In this document: in pieces, positions 35,440-45,183 of the stretch
Numbering within the stretch: position 1 is the first letter of the stretch
Layout of the letters: every line of letters starts with the position of its first letter
Source of the DNA: an uncultured Eubacteriales bacterium
GTDB taxonomy: Bacteria; Bacillota; Clostridia; Christensenellales; UBA1242
Direction: 5' to 3'
Length of the DNA stretch: 64,000 bases
Assembly (NCBI GenBank): GCA_949077035.1
Contig: CARUPR010000004.1
Coordinates: forward strand, 62,001 to 126,000
Program-made: the position numbers and the translations under genes
Notes under the pieces: model-generated
What the model saw: the letters and a program-made list of their open reading frames with translations, nothing else
Databases searched by the model: none
What the model was told of the DNA's origin: nothing

Positions 35440-37077
35440 ATGAAATATAATGATATTGCAAATCTCATCTTTCCAGATGTGAATATATCAACAGACGAAA
35501 TTTTTGCAAGATATCCAAAACGTCAATTAAAAGATGGGCAAATGGTGACAAGGTTTGCACCAAGTCCAACCGGTCTTGTGCATATTGGCAATTTTTTTCA
35601 GGCATTTATAAGTTATAATATTGCCAAAAACACAGACGGAGTTTTGTTTTTGAGAATTGAAGATACCGACCGCAAACGTGAGAAGGTGGAAGCTAAAAAG
35701 GTGCTTTATGATGTGCTTGAAAATTTTGATATGAAATTTGATGAATATCAAACGCTTGACGGAAAGGATATTGGAAATTATGGCCCATATGTGCAAAGTC
35801 AGAGGGTGGAAATTTATAAAGCTTTTGCAAAAAAATTGGTGAGTGAAGGAAAGGCTTTTCCATGTTTCTGCAAAAAGACAGAGGGCAAGGAAGATGTTTT
35901 AAAGCAGAGAGAAACAAAGTTTGTCCAAGATGATGAAAAAGAATATGACCCATGCAGAGATTTGACTTTTGATGAAATAAAAAAACATATCGACAATGGC
36001 GAAAGCTTTGCTGTGAGATTGAAAACAAAAAACCGCGGCGATGAGAGAATCAAATTTAATGACCTTATAAAAGGTGAACTTGAAGCGAAGGCAAATGCTA
36101 AGGATTTTGTAATTTTAAAGAGTGACGGAACTCCACCTTATCCATTTGCTCATGCTATTGATGATACCTTGATGGGCACAACCATAGTTGTCAGAGGTGA
36201 AGAATATATCGCTTCAACTCCTGCTCATATAGAACTTTTCGAGGCGCTAGGATTCAAGCAGATTCAATATTGCCACAATCCATTGATTTATAAGTTGAAC
36301 GAGCTTGGAAACCGCCGCAAAATTTCAAAGAGATATGACCCAGAATCTAATATGATGTATTTCTGTGAAAATGGTTATCCAAAAGAGGCTGTATTTGAAT
36401 ATCTGCTTAATATGATAAACTCTGGCTTTGAAATTTGGAGAAAAAATAATCCAGATAAAGCTTGGAAGGAATTTAAGTTTAAGCCTTCACAAATCACAAC
36501 AGTTGCTCCAATATTCGACCTTGTAAAACTTAATGACATTTCAAAAAATGTTATTTCGCTTATAAGTGGTGAAGAACTTTTTAAAAACTGGCTTGAATGG
36601 GCAAATATTTATGACCCAGCTCTTGCACAGGTCCTTGAAAGGGATGAAGAAAAGTTTGTTCGCGTTTGCCAAATGGATAGAGATGGCAAGCCAAAACCAA
36701 GAAAGGATATTTACAACTATTTTATGATGAAAGAAAAATTCCATTATTTCTTTGCTACGCCAACAGAGTTTAACATTGACAAAGAGGATAGAGAAAATGC
36801 TAATGAATTTTTAAATGAATATAAAAAGAATTTTGTTATGCCTGCTTCAAATGAAGAGTGGTTTAATTCGGTGAAAGCTCTTGCAGGTGAAATGGGTTAT
36901 GCGACAGATAATAAATTATATAAGGCAAACCCAGAACAATTTAAGGGCAATGTTGCCAAAGCCTGCGAATTTATCCGTCAAGCAATCACCGGCGAAAAAG
37001 ATTCACCAACACTTTTTACAATCATGGAAATTTTGGGTGAAGAAGAGGTTAAGGCAAGGCTTGATGTTAAGTTTTAA
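35440..37077 (+). CDS. gltX: Glutamate--tRNA ligase
   Basis: A 545-residue class I aminoacyl-tRNA synthetase. The catalytic core shows FAPSPTGLVHIGN (the HIGH motif, here HIGN), FLRIEDTDRKR, and the KMSKS-loop equivalent GNRRKISKR, followed by the helical anticodon-binding domain. It charges tRNA-Glu, and in many Bacillota tRNA-Gln as well when a GatCAB amidotransferase is used; which applies here cannot be told. It is somewhat longer than the typical 480-500 residues, resembling a Clostridia-type subgroup. AAGGAGAG precedes the ATG. Confidence 0.92.
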   Translation: MKYNDIANLIFPDVNISTDEIFARYPKRQLKDGQMVTRFAPSPTGLVHIGNFFQAFISYNIAKNTDGVLFLRIEDTDRKREKVEAKKVLYDVLENFDMKFDEYQTLDGKDIGNYGPYVQSQRVEIYKAFAKKLVSEGKAFPCFCKKTEGKEDVLKQRETKFVQDDEKEYDPCRDLTFDEIKKHIDNGESFAVRLKTKNRGDERIKFNDLIKGELEAKANAKDFVILKSDGTPPYPFAHAIDDTLMGTTIVVRGEEYIASTPAHIELFEALGFKQIQYCHNPLIYKLNELGNRRKISKRYDPESNMMYFCENGYPKEAVFEYLLNMINSGFEIWRKNNPDKAWKEFKFKPSQITTVAPIFDLVKLNDISKNVISLISGEELFKNWLEWANIYDPALAQVLERDEEKFVRVCQMDRDGKPKPRKDIYNYFMMKEKFHYFFATPTEFNIDKEDRENANEFLNEYKKNFVMPASNEEWFNSVKALAGEMGYATDNKLYKANPEQFKGNVAKACEFIRQAITGEKDSPTLFTIMEILGEEEVKARLDVKF

Positions 37078-37246
37078 ATTGAAATTGACTGAAAATTATA
37101 ATAAATTGATTTAAAAATTTTGATAAATTGATTTAAAAATTTGATATTAAAAATGTGATTTATCGAAAAAACCTGATATTATAAATTTAAATTGATTGAT
37201 GTAAATTAAAGTTGAAACAAAAATCAACATAAAAAAGGAGAATGAG

Positions 37247-37987
37247 ATGAGGGTTGTTTTAATAACTGGTGCGACATCTGGCGTAGGCTTTGATGCGGCA
37301 AAACTTTTTTCTCAAGAGAAAGATACTAAAGTTGTGAGCTTGTCAATAAATTCAGATAAAATTGAAAGTGCAAAAGCCCGGCTGCCAAATGTGGAATTTT
37401 TGCAATGTGATATTTCAGACTATAATGCGCTTGTAAAAATTGCGCAACAGGTTGAAAAGAAATATGGCAAAATTGATGTTTTAGTAAACAATGCTGGCAC
37501 AATTATTCCGGGCAATATTGAAACACTTGCTGCCGAAGATTGGGATAAGGTCATCAAAAACAATTTTTCAAGCAATTTTTATGTTTCAAAGGTGTTTTTG
37601 CCTCTGCTTAAAAAGGGGACAAATCCAAATATTGTTTTCATTTCTTCAATTTCTGCTGTTGCAGGTGGAAGTTCTATCGCATACTCTTGTGCAAAGGCTG
37701 GCGTGAATATGATTGCACAATCACTTTCAAAACATTGTGCACAATATAAAATTCGTGTAAACACCATTTCTCCAGGAATGTTTAATTCTGGTTTTCATAT
37801 TCACAACAATATTATGAATGAAGAAGAATATAATCAAATGCTAGAAAAACATAGCGAGGGTTATCCATTCGGTATTGGCTCGGCTTTGGATATCGCAAAT
37901 GCAATACTTTTTATTTCAAGCGAAAAGGCAAGCTGGATATCGGGGGCCGATTTAGTGGTTGATGGTGGAAAACTTGCAAGCAGATAA
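37247..37987 (+). CDS. Short-chain dehydrogenase/reductase
   Basis: A 246-residue classical SDR with a Rossmann fold: cofactor-binding TGATSGVGFDA at residues 6-16, NNAGT near 82, Ser of the SSISA segment and the catalytic YSCAK (Tyr-x-x-x-Lys) near residue 145-149, and the usual C-terminal SGADLVVDGG. Substrate unknown; 3-oxoacyl-ACP reductase-like and sugar-alcohol dehydrogenase activities are both compatible. AAGGAG lies 6 nt before the ATG. It has its own terminator. Confidence 0.88.
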   Translation: MRVVLITGATSGVGFDAAKLFSQEKDTKVVSLSINSDKIESAKARLPNVEFLQCDISDYNALVKIAQQVEKKYGKIDVLVNNAGTIIPGNIETLAAEDWDKVIKNNFSSNFYVSKVFLPLLKKGTNPNIVFISSISAVAGGSSIAYSCAKAGVNMIAQSLSKHCAQYKIRVNTISPGMFNSGFHIHNNIMNEEEYNQMLEKHSEGYPFGIGSALDIANAILFISSEKASWISGADLVVDGGKLASR

Positions 37988-37996
37988 TATAAAAAA

Positions 37997-38026
37997 CGAA
38001 CTCAAATTTCTGGGTTCGCTTTTTTT
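37997..38026 (+). terminator. Intrinsic terminator
   Basis: CGAACTCA / TGGGTTCG followed by seven T, after the SDR gene. Confidence 0.85.
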
Positions 38027-38076
38027 AAATTTTGTTGACAAGAACCATTTTAGCCATAACAATCATAAATATTTAT

Positions 38077-38295
38077 ATGAGTAAAAATGGTTGTTTTGAA
38101 GAAGATAAAGGGCATGAGAGTTTTTGCAAAGAGAAGAAAATATGTCTGACAGGGCCTGAAATTGTAACCTTGGCAGGAAGCATTGCCATATGCTTAAATG
38201 AAAAATATTGCAAAGACGACCTAAGAAAGCTGAAGCATCTCTTTAGCTCTATTTGTGCCAATCTGTCAGTAATTGAGCATGATAAACATGATTGA
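38077..38295 (+). CDS. Small protein, DUF6774-like
   Basis: A 72-residue protein whose second half (LTGPEIVTLAGSIAICLNEKYCKDDLRKLKHLF...; shown by positions about 28-62) resembles a small Clostridia family, DUF6774, built around a PxELVxxxxxLAxxIxxxLSxDELxxLxxxFxxLG pattern. The start at ATG 38077 is chosen for the family's length; no good ribosome binding site is visible, so expression is uncertain. It lies between the SDR terminator and the convergent spmB. Confidence 0.55.
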   Translation: MSKNGCFEEDKGHESFCKEKKICLTGPEIVTLAGSIAICLNEKYCKDDLRKLKHLFSSICANLSVIEHDKHD

Positions 38296-38362
38296 CAGAT
38301 TGAGTATAATAAATATGATGACAGATTGAACATGATAAACGTGATTGACAGAAAGCTTAAAC

Positions 38363-38869
38363 TTAAATCACTTTGCATATAAGGCAGGCGACAACCGAGC
38401 CGACAACTGCCGAAATAAGTGCCACAGGAATTGCATAAAGAAGCCTTTTCACCTTTGTTTGTGAGGTGTAAACGGCAGTTACATAAAATATTGTTTCGCT
38501 GCATCCAAGAATGACGCAGGCACATCGTGAGATGTAGCTGTCGGCCCCATATTGCAAAAGCACATCATTTAAAAGGGCAAAACTTCCAGAGCCTGTGAAT
38601 GGTCGCAAAAGGACAAGTTCGATAAGCTGGTTTGGCACGCCAAGCAGATTGAAAAATGGCGAAAAAGCTTTTGCAAGCAGGATGGTTATTCCGCTTACCC
38701 TTAAAAGAGCGACAGCAATCATAATTGTTGCAATATAAGGGAAGATATCCACAACAAGAGGGACAGCTTTTTTTGCACCCTTTACAAAAGTTTGATAGGT
38801 GTTTATCTTTTTATATTTTGAATAGCAAAACAGTGAAATAAATATCACTGGAAGGATATAACCGCTCAT
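38363..38869 (-). CDS. spmB: Spore maturation protein SpmB
   Basis: A 168-residue integral membrane protein of the nucleoside-recognition (Gate) fold. Blocks such as FPYIATIMIAVALLRVSG, LRPFTGSGSFALLNDVL and LGCSETIFYVTAVY are characteristic of SpmB. In Bacillus, SpmA and SpmB are needed for full dehydration of the spore core. The gene starts four bases inside the end of spmA (ATGA overlap). Confidence 0.93.
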   Translation of the reverse strand: MSGYILPVIFISLFCYSKYKKINTYQTFVKGAKKAVPLVVDIFPYIATIMIAVALLRVSGITILLAKAFSPFFNLLGVPNQLIELVLLRPFTGSGSFALLNDVLLQYGADSYISRCACVILGCSETIFYVTAVYTSQTKVKRLLYAIPVALISAVVGSVVACLICKVI

Positions 38870-39588
38870 GATGCTCCTCCCAATTTTTTGTCATTTATTT
38901 TATTTTCATTTGATTCATTTTTGGCTGCAATGGTTTTATTAAAATCAGATTTATCATCCTGAATTTTTTGTGATAATGATGTAACTTTTTTTTGTGATAA
39001 TGATGTGATTTTTTGTTTTTTGCCGCCAAAGTGCTCTCTCATTCTTCCAAAAAGTTTGACAAGCGTAACTCCAACCACGCAAGTGCAAATCGTTGAAATA
39101 AGTGTTGGCAAAATTATGTCGGCGGGGGTGGAAGAGCCGGCTGCAGCCCTAAGTCCTATTATGGTTGAGGGCAAAAGTTGGATTGATGTTGCATTAAGCA
39201 CGATAAGCATGATTACAGCCTGCGAGGCATATCCGCTTCCATCGTCAAGTCTTTTCATTGCGGCAATTCCCATAGGCGTTGCTGCATTGCCAAGTCCCAA
39301 CATATTTGCTGACATATTCAGGGCAATCATTTTTTCTGTTTCTTTATCATCAATTTTAAACAGCCACCTGATAATTGGATGCAAAAGTTTTGCCAGCTTT
39401 TGGCTCAGCCCACTTTCCTCAACAATTTCCAAAATTCCAAGCCAAACAACATAGACGGCACAAAGTTCAACTGCAAGTTTGAGTGCACCGGCAGAAGCAT
39501 CAATCATAGTGCTAAGCATAATAGATGGGTTTGAAAAAATTAAAAAACAAATGGATAAGACAACCATCAGCAGCCAGATAATATTCAT
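38866..39588 (-). CDS. spmA: Spore maturation protein SpmA
   Basis: A 240-residue multi-pass membrane protein with the SpmA blocks LGLGNAATPMGI and ATSIQLLPSTIIGLRAAAGSSTPADIILPT. The start is taken at ATG 39588 (MNIIWLLMVVLS); an upstream TTG would add nine residues but has no binding site. The C-terminus carries an unusual hydrophilic, Ser/Lys-rich tail of about 45 residues, with a tandem repeat (KITSLSQKK VTSLSQKI). Together with spmB it indicates a spore-forming, or formerly spore-forming, lineage. Confidence 0.92.
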   Translation of the reverse strand: MNIIWLLMVVLSICFLIFSNPSIMLSTMIDASAGALKLAVELCAVYVVWLGILEIVEESGLSQKLAKLLHPIIRWLFKIDDKETEKMIALNMSANMLGLGNAATPMGIAAMKRLDDGSGYASQAVIMLIVLNATSIQLLPSTIIGLRAAAGSSTPADIILPTLISTICTCVVGVTLVKLFGRMREHFGGKKQKITSLSQKKVTSLSQKIQDDKSDFNKTIAAKNESNENKINDKKLGGAS

Positions 39589-39871
39589 AAAATAATCTAT
39601 TCTTAAAATGGACAAATTAGAATAGCCTGTCTAAAAAAATACTTTTCTTAAATTCATCAGCAAAAAATATTAAATACCTTAAAAACTTAATCAAGAAAAA
39701 AAGTAATAATATTTTAAAATAATATTTTAAGAAAAAGATTTAAACTTGAAAAACAAAAAATAAAGCATGCAAAAATTTGACTTTTGCTAAAAAAAAATGC
39801 ACAATATATTTATAAAGTTTTTAAAAGAAGAAAAATAAAAACAGGCAAAAGAAAGGACGGCCAAAAGAAAG

Positions 39872-40672
39872 ATGTCAAAAGAAATTTTGCTAAAAAATGT
39901 AATCTCTTTCGTTGATACCCATGCTCATCTTACAGACAGGGCTTTTGATGAAGACAGAGATATGGTTATAAAAAATTGTTATGATATGGGGGTGGAAAGG
40001 GTTATCACTTCTGGCTTTAACATTCCATCTTCTCGTGAAGCTGTAGCTCTTGCGCAAAAATATCAAGGCGTCTATGCCTCGGTTGGCGTTTATCCTGAAA
40101 ATATTTTAGAACTTGATGAAAATGCTTTTAAGTCGCTATCAAAACTTGCACAAGAGAATAAGGTGGTCGCTATTGGTGAAATTGGTCTGCAATGGACAGA
40201 AAACATGCCCTCAAAGGAAAGGCAAATAGAGGGTTTTATAGCCCAGCTTTCACTTGCAAACAGCCTAAAACTCCCTGTGATTATACATTGCAGAGAGGCA
40301 AGCGGTGATATGCTTCAACTTTTAAGAGAAAATCATCATCTTTTAAAGTATGGCGGGACTATGCATTGCTTTAGTGGCAGTTTAGAAATTGCAAAAGAGC
40401 TTATGAAGCTTGGTTTGCATATCTCTGTTGGTGGCGTTTCCACCTTTAAAAATGCAACAAGTTTGCATAAGGTTATTGCTGAAATTCCGCTTGAAAGGAT
40501 TTTGCTTGAAACTGATTGTCCCTATCTCACCCCTCATCCTTATAGAGGAAAAAGAAATAGCCCTTGTTTTATCCCCACCATTGCAGAAAATCTTGCAAAA
40601 CTGAAAGGGTTGGAACTTGAAAAGGTTATCAGGCAAACCACAAAAAATGCAAAGGAGTTGTTTAAAATATGA
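39872..40672 (+). CDS. tatD: TatD family DNase
   Basis: A 266-residue metal-dependent hydrolase with a TIM-barrel amidohydrolase fold: VDTHAHL metal ligands near residue 14, the Glu of VAIGEIGLQW, HCREASGDML, HCFSGS, and the ETDCPYLTPHP motif near 210. TatD enzymes act as 3'-5' DNases or D-aminoacyl-tRNA deacylases. Its stop overlaps the start of rsmA by four bases, the common tatD-rsmA pairing in Bacillota. Confidence 0.94.
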   Translation: MSKEILLKNVISFVDTHAHLTDRAFDEDRDMVIKNCYDMGVERVITSGFNIPSSREAVALAQKYQGVYASVGVYPENILELDENAFKSLSKLAQENKVVAIGEIGLQWTENMPSKERQIEGFIAQLSLANSLKLPVIIHCREASGDMLQLLRENHHLLKYGGTMHCFSGSLEIAKELMKLGLHISVGGVSTFKNATSLHKVIAEIPLERILLETDCPYLTPHPYRGKRNSPCFIPTIAENLAKLKGLELEKVIRQTTKNAKELFKI

Positions 40673-41445
40673 CACAACATAATTTTAAAAAGAAGTTTGG
40701 TCAAAATTTTATTTCTGATAAAAACCTGCTTGAAGCCATCTGCAATGATGGTGATGTGACCGACAAGGATGATGTGCTTGAGATTGGTGCCGGCATGGGC
40801 AGCTTAACCACAGCCCTTTCAAAAAAGGCGAAAAGGGTGGTAAGTTTTGAGATAGACAATGACTTGAAGGACCATCTTTTATCACTTGAGCTGACAAATG
40901 TTCAGTTTGTTTTTGGCGATGTGATGAAGTTTGAATTAGAACAAATTGAAAATAGTTTTGACAATGGTTATAAAATGGTGGCCAATCTGCCATACTATAT
41001 AACATCACCGATAATTTTTAAATTTTTAAAATCTGAGAAGCTGATTTCTTTGACCATAATGGTGCAAAAAGAGGTGGCTGAGCGAATAGTTGCGGGGCCG
41101 GGCGATAAAAATTATGGGGTTCTGTCTGTCATGACTTCATTTTTTGGAAGGGCAGAGATAAAAAGAATTGTATCTCGCAAATTATTTTATCCTCAACCAA
41201 ATGTCGACTCTGCAATTGTTTCAATCAAGGTTGAAAGGCCCTTTGAAGGTGTTGATGAGCAAAAGTTTTATAAATTTATTTGCAGTGCTTTTGCAATGAG
41301 AAGAAAAACTTTGAAAAATAATCTTCTTCAAAGTGGTTTAAGTCAGGAGAAGTTGGCCCTCTTATCACCAGAAATTCTTGCCAAAAGACCTGAACAATTT
41401 GATTTAAGCCAATTTGTTGAAATTTATTTAAAATTATTTGGCTGA
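40669..41445 (+). CDS. rsmA: 16S rRNA dimethyladenosine transferase RsmA/KsgA
   Basis: A 258-residue SAM-dependent methyltransferase that dimethylates two adjacent adenines (A1518/A1519 in E. coli numbering) in helix 45 of 16S rRNA. Visible blocks: KKKFGQNFISDKN, the SAM-binding EIGAGMGSLTTAL, VANLPYYITSPIIF (catalytic NLPY), and FPQPN-like YPQPNVDSAIV. Translationally coupled to tatD. Confidence 0.96.
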   Translation: MTQHNFKKKFGQNFISDKNLLEAICNDGDVTDKDDVLEIGAGMGSLTTALSKKAKRVVSFEIDNDLKDHLLSLELTNVQFVFGDVMKFELEQIENSFDNGYKMVANLPYYITSPIIFKFLKSEKLISLTIMVQKEVAERIVAGPGDKNYGVLSVMTSFFGRAEIKRIVSRKLFYPQPNVDSAIVSIKVERPFEGVDEQKFYKFICSAFAMRRKTLKNNLLQSGLSQEKLALLSPEILAKRPEQFDLSQFVEIYLKLFG

Positions 41446-41583
41446 ATTTTAGACTTTTTCTTGTTTTTTGTATTTTTATTTGTTATAATGAAAATGATAA
41501 ATAGTGTAACAGGCTAAGTTTTTGTTTTTCTACTGCTCACCAATGTTTGATTAAGACTTTTGCACTAAAAGGAGGTAAACTTG

Positions 41584-44145
41584 ATGAATCAATCGCTTCT
41601 TTTACTTGGTTTTTTTGATTGGGTTCTTTCGCTTCTCGATAATATTCCAAGAGCGATATATTTCTTTTTTGCTGCCTTCACAAGCGGTATTGATGCTCTT
41701 CAATGTCTGATTAGAAAACTTGCAGGTCTTGATGTTTATTGGACAGGTGGGACTCCTGGACTGGGCGGCGGCTCAGCTGGTGAAAAACCTATTTTTGGTC
41801 AGGACCCTCTCACAGAGTTTATTTATGGAACTTTGGGCATAGGTGATTCTGCGGTTGCTTACAAAGCTTTAAATACTGTTTTTATTTCACTTTCAATCTT
41901 TGCTTTGATTGTGCTTGCAATTACAACAATGGTTGCAATTATAAAGTCGCATTACAGCGAAGAATATCAAAACACAAATCCTTGGAAATATATTTACACT
42001 GCAATAAAGTCAGTTCTTACATATGCAATTTTGCCGGTGGTTGTGGTTATTGGTCTTCAACTTTCAGGTCTTATCTTAAGGACTCTTGACAATATCACAG
42101 CAGGGACAAGTGCAGAAAAGATTATTGGAATTTATGGAAGCGATGTTGTGCAAAATAAATTTCAAGCGACTGAAATTGTTGGCTCTAATGGTAAAAAGTC
42201 CTATACACATTATGATTTCTTTGGTGCAGGTTCGCCAACCACCTCACAGACGTTTGGCGGAATGCTGTTTAATGCGGCGGCTTATTCTTCAAACCGAACT
42301 AGAAATACTCAAATTACAATTTCGCAAGCAGCAAAGACAGGCATTTTTGCTCAGCAAAGTGTTTTAAATGGTTTTAATTCTCAAGAGGAAAAGATAGAAC
42401 ACACTGCCTATCAGGTGGATTTTGCCTTTGCAAATAATATAAATTTGAAAGAACGTTTAAAAATAGGCGATTTGCAAGACTATTTTGAAGATGTTAGATA
42501 CTTTAAATCTACCGATTTCTTGGGCGGATTTGGTGTTTTAGGTTTTATTAAATCTTTCTCAAAATTTAATGTGCCTTTGGTTTGGATGTTCTATGACCTG
42601 TGGCAGTTTAATTTTATTGTTGCCTTTGGTGGCGGTGCTTCTATTTTAGGGCTTATGCTTTCCATAATTATAGGTCTTATGTCAAGACTTATAAAAGGTG
42701 CAGTTTTATTCCTGATGTATCCTCCAGTGCTTTCAATAGCACCACTTGATAATTTCAAAGCCTTTAAATCGTGGGGCGGCGAATTTATGAAGCAGATTTT
42801 GATGGCTTATGGTATGGTTGTGGGCTTCAATCTGCTTATGATTGTCCTTCCTCTAGTTCAGAATATTTCATGGTTTGGACCTGGTATGGGTGTAATTGAT
42901 GCACTTATAAACATGGTTATCATGATTGTTGGTCTGTTGATGACAAAAGATATCATTGCCCTTGCAAGTGGATTTGTGGGTGGCGGTGATGCGGTCAGCG
43001 AAGGTGACAAATATAAATCTCAAGTTGCAAGCACAGTGAAAACAGGTTTCAATGCTGCAGCAACAATAGGAGCAGGCGCTGTAAGATTTGGCGCAGGAGC
43101 TATTGCAAGATTACCAGGTGCTGGTGTAAAGAAGTTTAATGAAATGCGTGACAAACGTGCACTTGATGCTATGGAAGATAACAAAAATAGCATTAATAAT
43201 TCTGACTTTGGCAAAAAATACAAGAATGCACAAGTTCTTGATAATCAAGTAGATGAATTGGTCAACGCCGGCAAGATGAACAACTTTAAAAATTTGAAAG
43301 CTGGCAACGGAATGACGGAAGAAGAAAAGAAAGATATTGCAAGAGCTTCTAAGAAGACTTATAGAGATGCACTAGATGCTGGAAAATCTAAAGATGAAGC
43401 TGAAAGTATGGCAAAAGCAGAAGTAGAAAAGAGATTGAAATCTAAAAAAGATGGAAATGGATTCTCAGTTTATAATGAACTTAAAAATAAACAAAAAGAT
43501 AATATTTCTGAACTTCAAAAAGATAGCAGAGATGGCGGTCTCTTCATGAATAAGGAAGATAAAAAGGTTCAAAAACAAATCAAACAACTCAAACGTGCTG
43601 AAAATGTTAAAGAAAAAATTGCTAATGGTGAACTTAAGTACAAGAAAGACCAGTTTGGACACTATAGTAAGACTAATAGAACAGATGAAGAAAAGAGATT
43701 GTCGCATAGAGAAACTAGGACAGCTATTAATGGAAAAGTTGGTGGATTTGTTAAAGGCAAGTTTAATGATTTCTTCGATGCGGGTAAGGCTGGCAAGTCT
43801 ATGAGTGATGCCTTCATTAAGAGCATGGCAAATATGGGTAAAATGACAGGTCTTGACAAGACAATTGGTGGATTGAAAGACATCTTCAAGGATTCTATGA
43901 CAATGACTACCAAGAAGTTTACTGGTGATAATCTTGCTAAAGAAAACGCTAGCAAGGCTAAAGCTAGTGCTGATAAACAAGCTGAGATTAGCACAGAAAC
44001 TAATGCTCTTCTTAAGAAACTTATTACAAGCAATGATGAAGTTAAGAAAGCAAATAGTGCAAGCTTCCAGAATTTGGCAAGCATTATGAAGGAAAACAAG
44101 CCAAAAGAAAACAACAATGGCACAGCTCCAAAATCTAAAGATTAA
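41584..44145 (+). CDS. VirB6/TrbL-like large membrane protein, alone
   Basis: An 853-residue protein. Residues about 1-470 hold some seven to eight membrane segments (for example AFIALIVLAITTMVAII-type stretches near 105-125 and 365-385, and a block near 430-460), with an external loop at 40-90. The remaining 380 residues are hydrophilic, Lys-rich and helical (cytoplasmic). The layout and blocks such as WGGEFMKQILMAYGMVVGF recall the VirB6/TrbL channel of type IV secretion and the Mbov_0396 family of integrative elements. No other conjugation gene (VirB4, VirD4, relaxase) lies nearby. The start is ATG 41584, preceded by AAAGGAGG. A polytopic secretion- or envelope-related role is likely. Confidence 0.65.
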   Translation: MNQSLLLLGFFDWVLSLLDNIPRAIYFFFAAFTSGIDALQCLIRKLAGLDVYWTGGTPGLGGGSAGEKPIFGQDPLTEFIYGTLGIGDSAVAYKALNTVFISLSIFALIVLAITTMVAIIKSHYSEEYQNTNPWKYIYTAIKSVLTYAILPVVVVIGLQLSGLILRTLDNITAGTSAEKIIGIYGSDVVQNKFQATEIVGSNGKKSYTHYDFFGAGSPTTSQTFGGMLFNAAAYSSNRTRNTQITISQAAKTGIFAQQSVLNGFNSQEEKIEHTAYQVDFAFANNINLKERLKIGDLQDYFEDVRYFKSTDFLGGFGVLGFIKSFSKFNVPLVWMFYDLWQFNFIVAFGGGASILGLMLSIIIGLMSRLIKGAVLFLMYPPVLSIAPLDNFKAFKSWGGEFMKQILMAYGMVVGFNLLMIVLPLVQNISWFGPGMGVIDALINMVIMIVGLLMTKDIIALASGFVGGGDAVSEGDKYKSQVASTVKTGFNAAATIGAGAVRFGAGAIARLPGAGVKKFNEMRDKRALDAMEDNKNSINNSDFGKKYKNAQVLDNQVDELVNAGKMNNFKNLKAGNGMTEEEKKDIARASKKTYRDALDAGKSKDEAESMAKAEVEKRLKSKKDGNGFSVYNELKNKQKDNISELQKDSRDGGLFMNKEDKKVQKQIKQLKRAENVKEKIANGELKYKKDQFGHYSKTNRTDEEKRLSHRETRTAINGKVGGFVKGKFNDFFDAGKAGKSMSDAFIKSMANMGKMTGLDKTIGGLKDIFKDSMTMTTKKFTGDNLAKENASKAKASADKQAEISTETNALLKKLITSNDEVKKANSASFQNLASIMKENKPKENNNGTAPKSKD

Positions 44146-44186
44146 TTCTAAAGATTAGCTGTTTCAAGGTTTGATGCTAAAAAGAA

Positions 44187-44216
44187 AACACATTGAAATT
44201 TCAATGTGTTTTTTTT
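44187..44216 (+). terminator. Intrinsic terminator (usable from both sides)
   Basis: AACACATTGAAA / TTTCAATGTGTT perfect palindrome followed by a T-run. It lies between the convergent VirB6-like and DUF1848 genes. Confidence 0.9.
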
Positions 44217-44241
44217 GATGAAATGTAATCTAAAATGAATT

Positions 44242-45180
44242 TTATTTATATTCAAACTCTAGTTCGGTTTTTCTTTCATAAATCTCTCCGGCAAGAGTAT
44301 CATACATACTTTTCTGTGAACTTTTGCGTGCGTAACAATAATTACAGCCATGTCTGCAAGTGTCATATCTTCCGATATCAATTGATGGCATACAACCACA
44401 ATTTTTGCGTTGTCCGTCAATCTTGTTATTTTTGCGCTTTGCATTAATGTTTTTATCTTTATACTTATTAGATAACAACTCTTCAAAAATATCTCCATCA
44501 ACGCATTTGCTTGGCACAATCCCAAATTTAGACCAATCACCACTTTCTGCACATGCCTCAATTTGAATGTTATTCTCTCTTGCAATTTTTGAAAATGACG
44601 AAAGCAAATCATTCTTTTGTGTGAGATTTGGCGCCCAAACGGTTTTTGAACAACCTTTATAGCTTTCAATCACAAAACTGATTTTACAATGTTTTGTATA
44701 ACCTTTAAGTGCCTTGCAAAGTTTTTCAAATTCTCTCTTGTGCCAATCCACATCAATCCCGTTTGACAAAAGGATTGGGTCATATCTCCAAATAACAGGG
44801 CAATGTTTCGACAATTCTTTGAAAGTTTTAATTCGTTCTTCTAGTGATGGTAAGTTTGTTTCAATATTTCTAGGATAAGCGTTTAATGTATAAAGAAAAT
44901 AGTATATTAAATCTCCCAATTCATTTAGTCTCGATAACATAGGCTTTGGGTTTTTTGTCCAAAAGACAATGCCTTCTATATTTCCTTGCATCTCAATTTT
45001 CTTATTATCTAACAAATTTGTTTCAATGTTTTTTATCTTGACAGGCTCGAGTTTTATTTTTGCAATCTTAGAAGGATTAATTGGATTTGGAACTAACACA
45101 AAACCGTCTTTCAACCTATCGAAAAACCAATCTGAATAAAATGCAGGGATATCTGTCCGTCTCGAAACACTTAAAATCAT
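44242..45180 (-). CDS. DUF1848 family protein (radical-SAM-like)
   Basis: A 312-residue member of DUF1848: it starts MILSVSRRTDIPAFYSDWF, has FWTKNPKP and the YDPI motif, and ends with a cysteine cluster (CGCMPSIDIG then CRHGCNYCYA). The CxxxCxxC arrangement looks like a 4Fe-4S/radical-SAM site placed at the C-terminus, as in this family. Substrate unknown. GGAGAAAG precedes the ATG. It is only 3 bp downstream of the next-listed gene and is surely co-transcribed with it. Confidence 0.85.
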   Translation of the reverse strand: MILSVSRRTDIPAFYSDWFFDRLKDGFVLVPNPINPSKIAKIKLEPVKIKNIETNLLDNKKIEMQGNIEGIVFWTKNPKPMLSRLNELGDLIYYFLYTLNAYPRNIETNLPSLEERIKTFKELSKHCPVIWRYDPILLSNGIDVDWHKREFEKLCKALKGYTKHCKISFVIESYKGCSKTVWAPNLTQKNDLLSSFSKIARENNIQIEACAESGDWSKFGIVPSKCVDGDIFEELLSNKYKDKNINAKRKNNKIDGQRKNCGCMPSIDIGRYDTCRHGCNYCYARKSSQKSMYDTLAGEIYERKTELEFEYK

Positions 45181-45183
45181 TAT

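Noticed and set aside
41584..44145. Part of an integrative conjugative element
   Set aside because: No relaxase, coupling protein, VirB4 ATPase or integrase nearby; the flanks are housekeeping genes.
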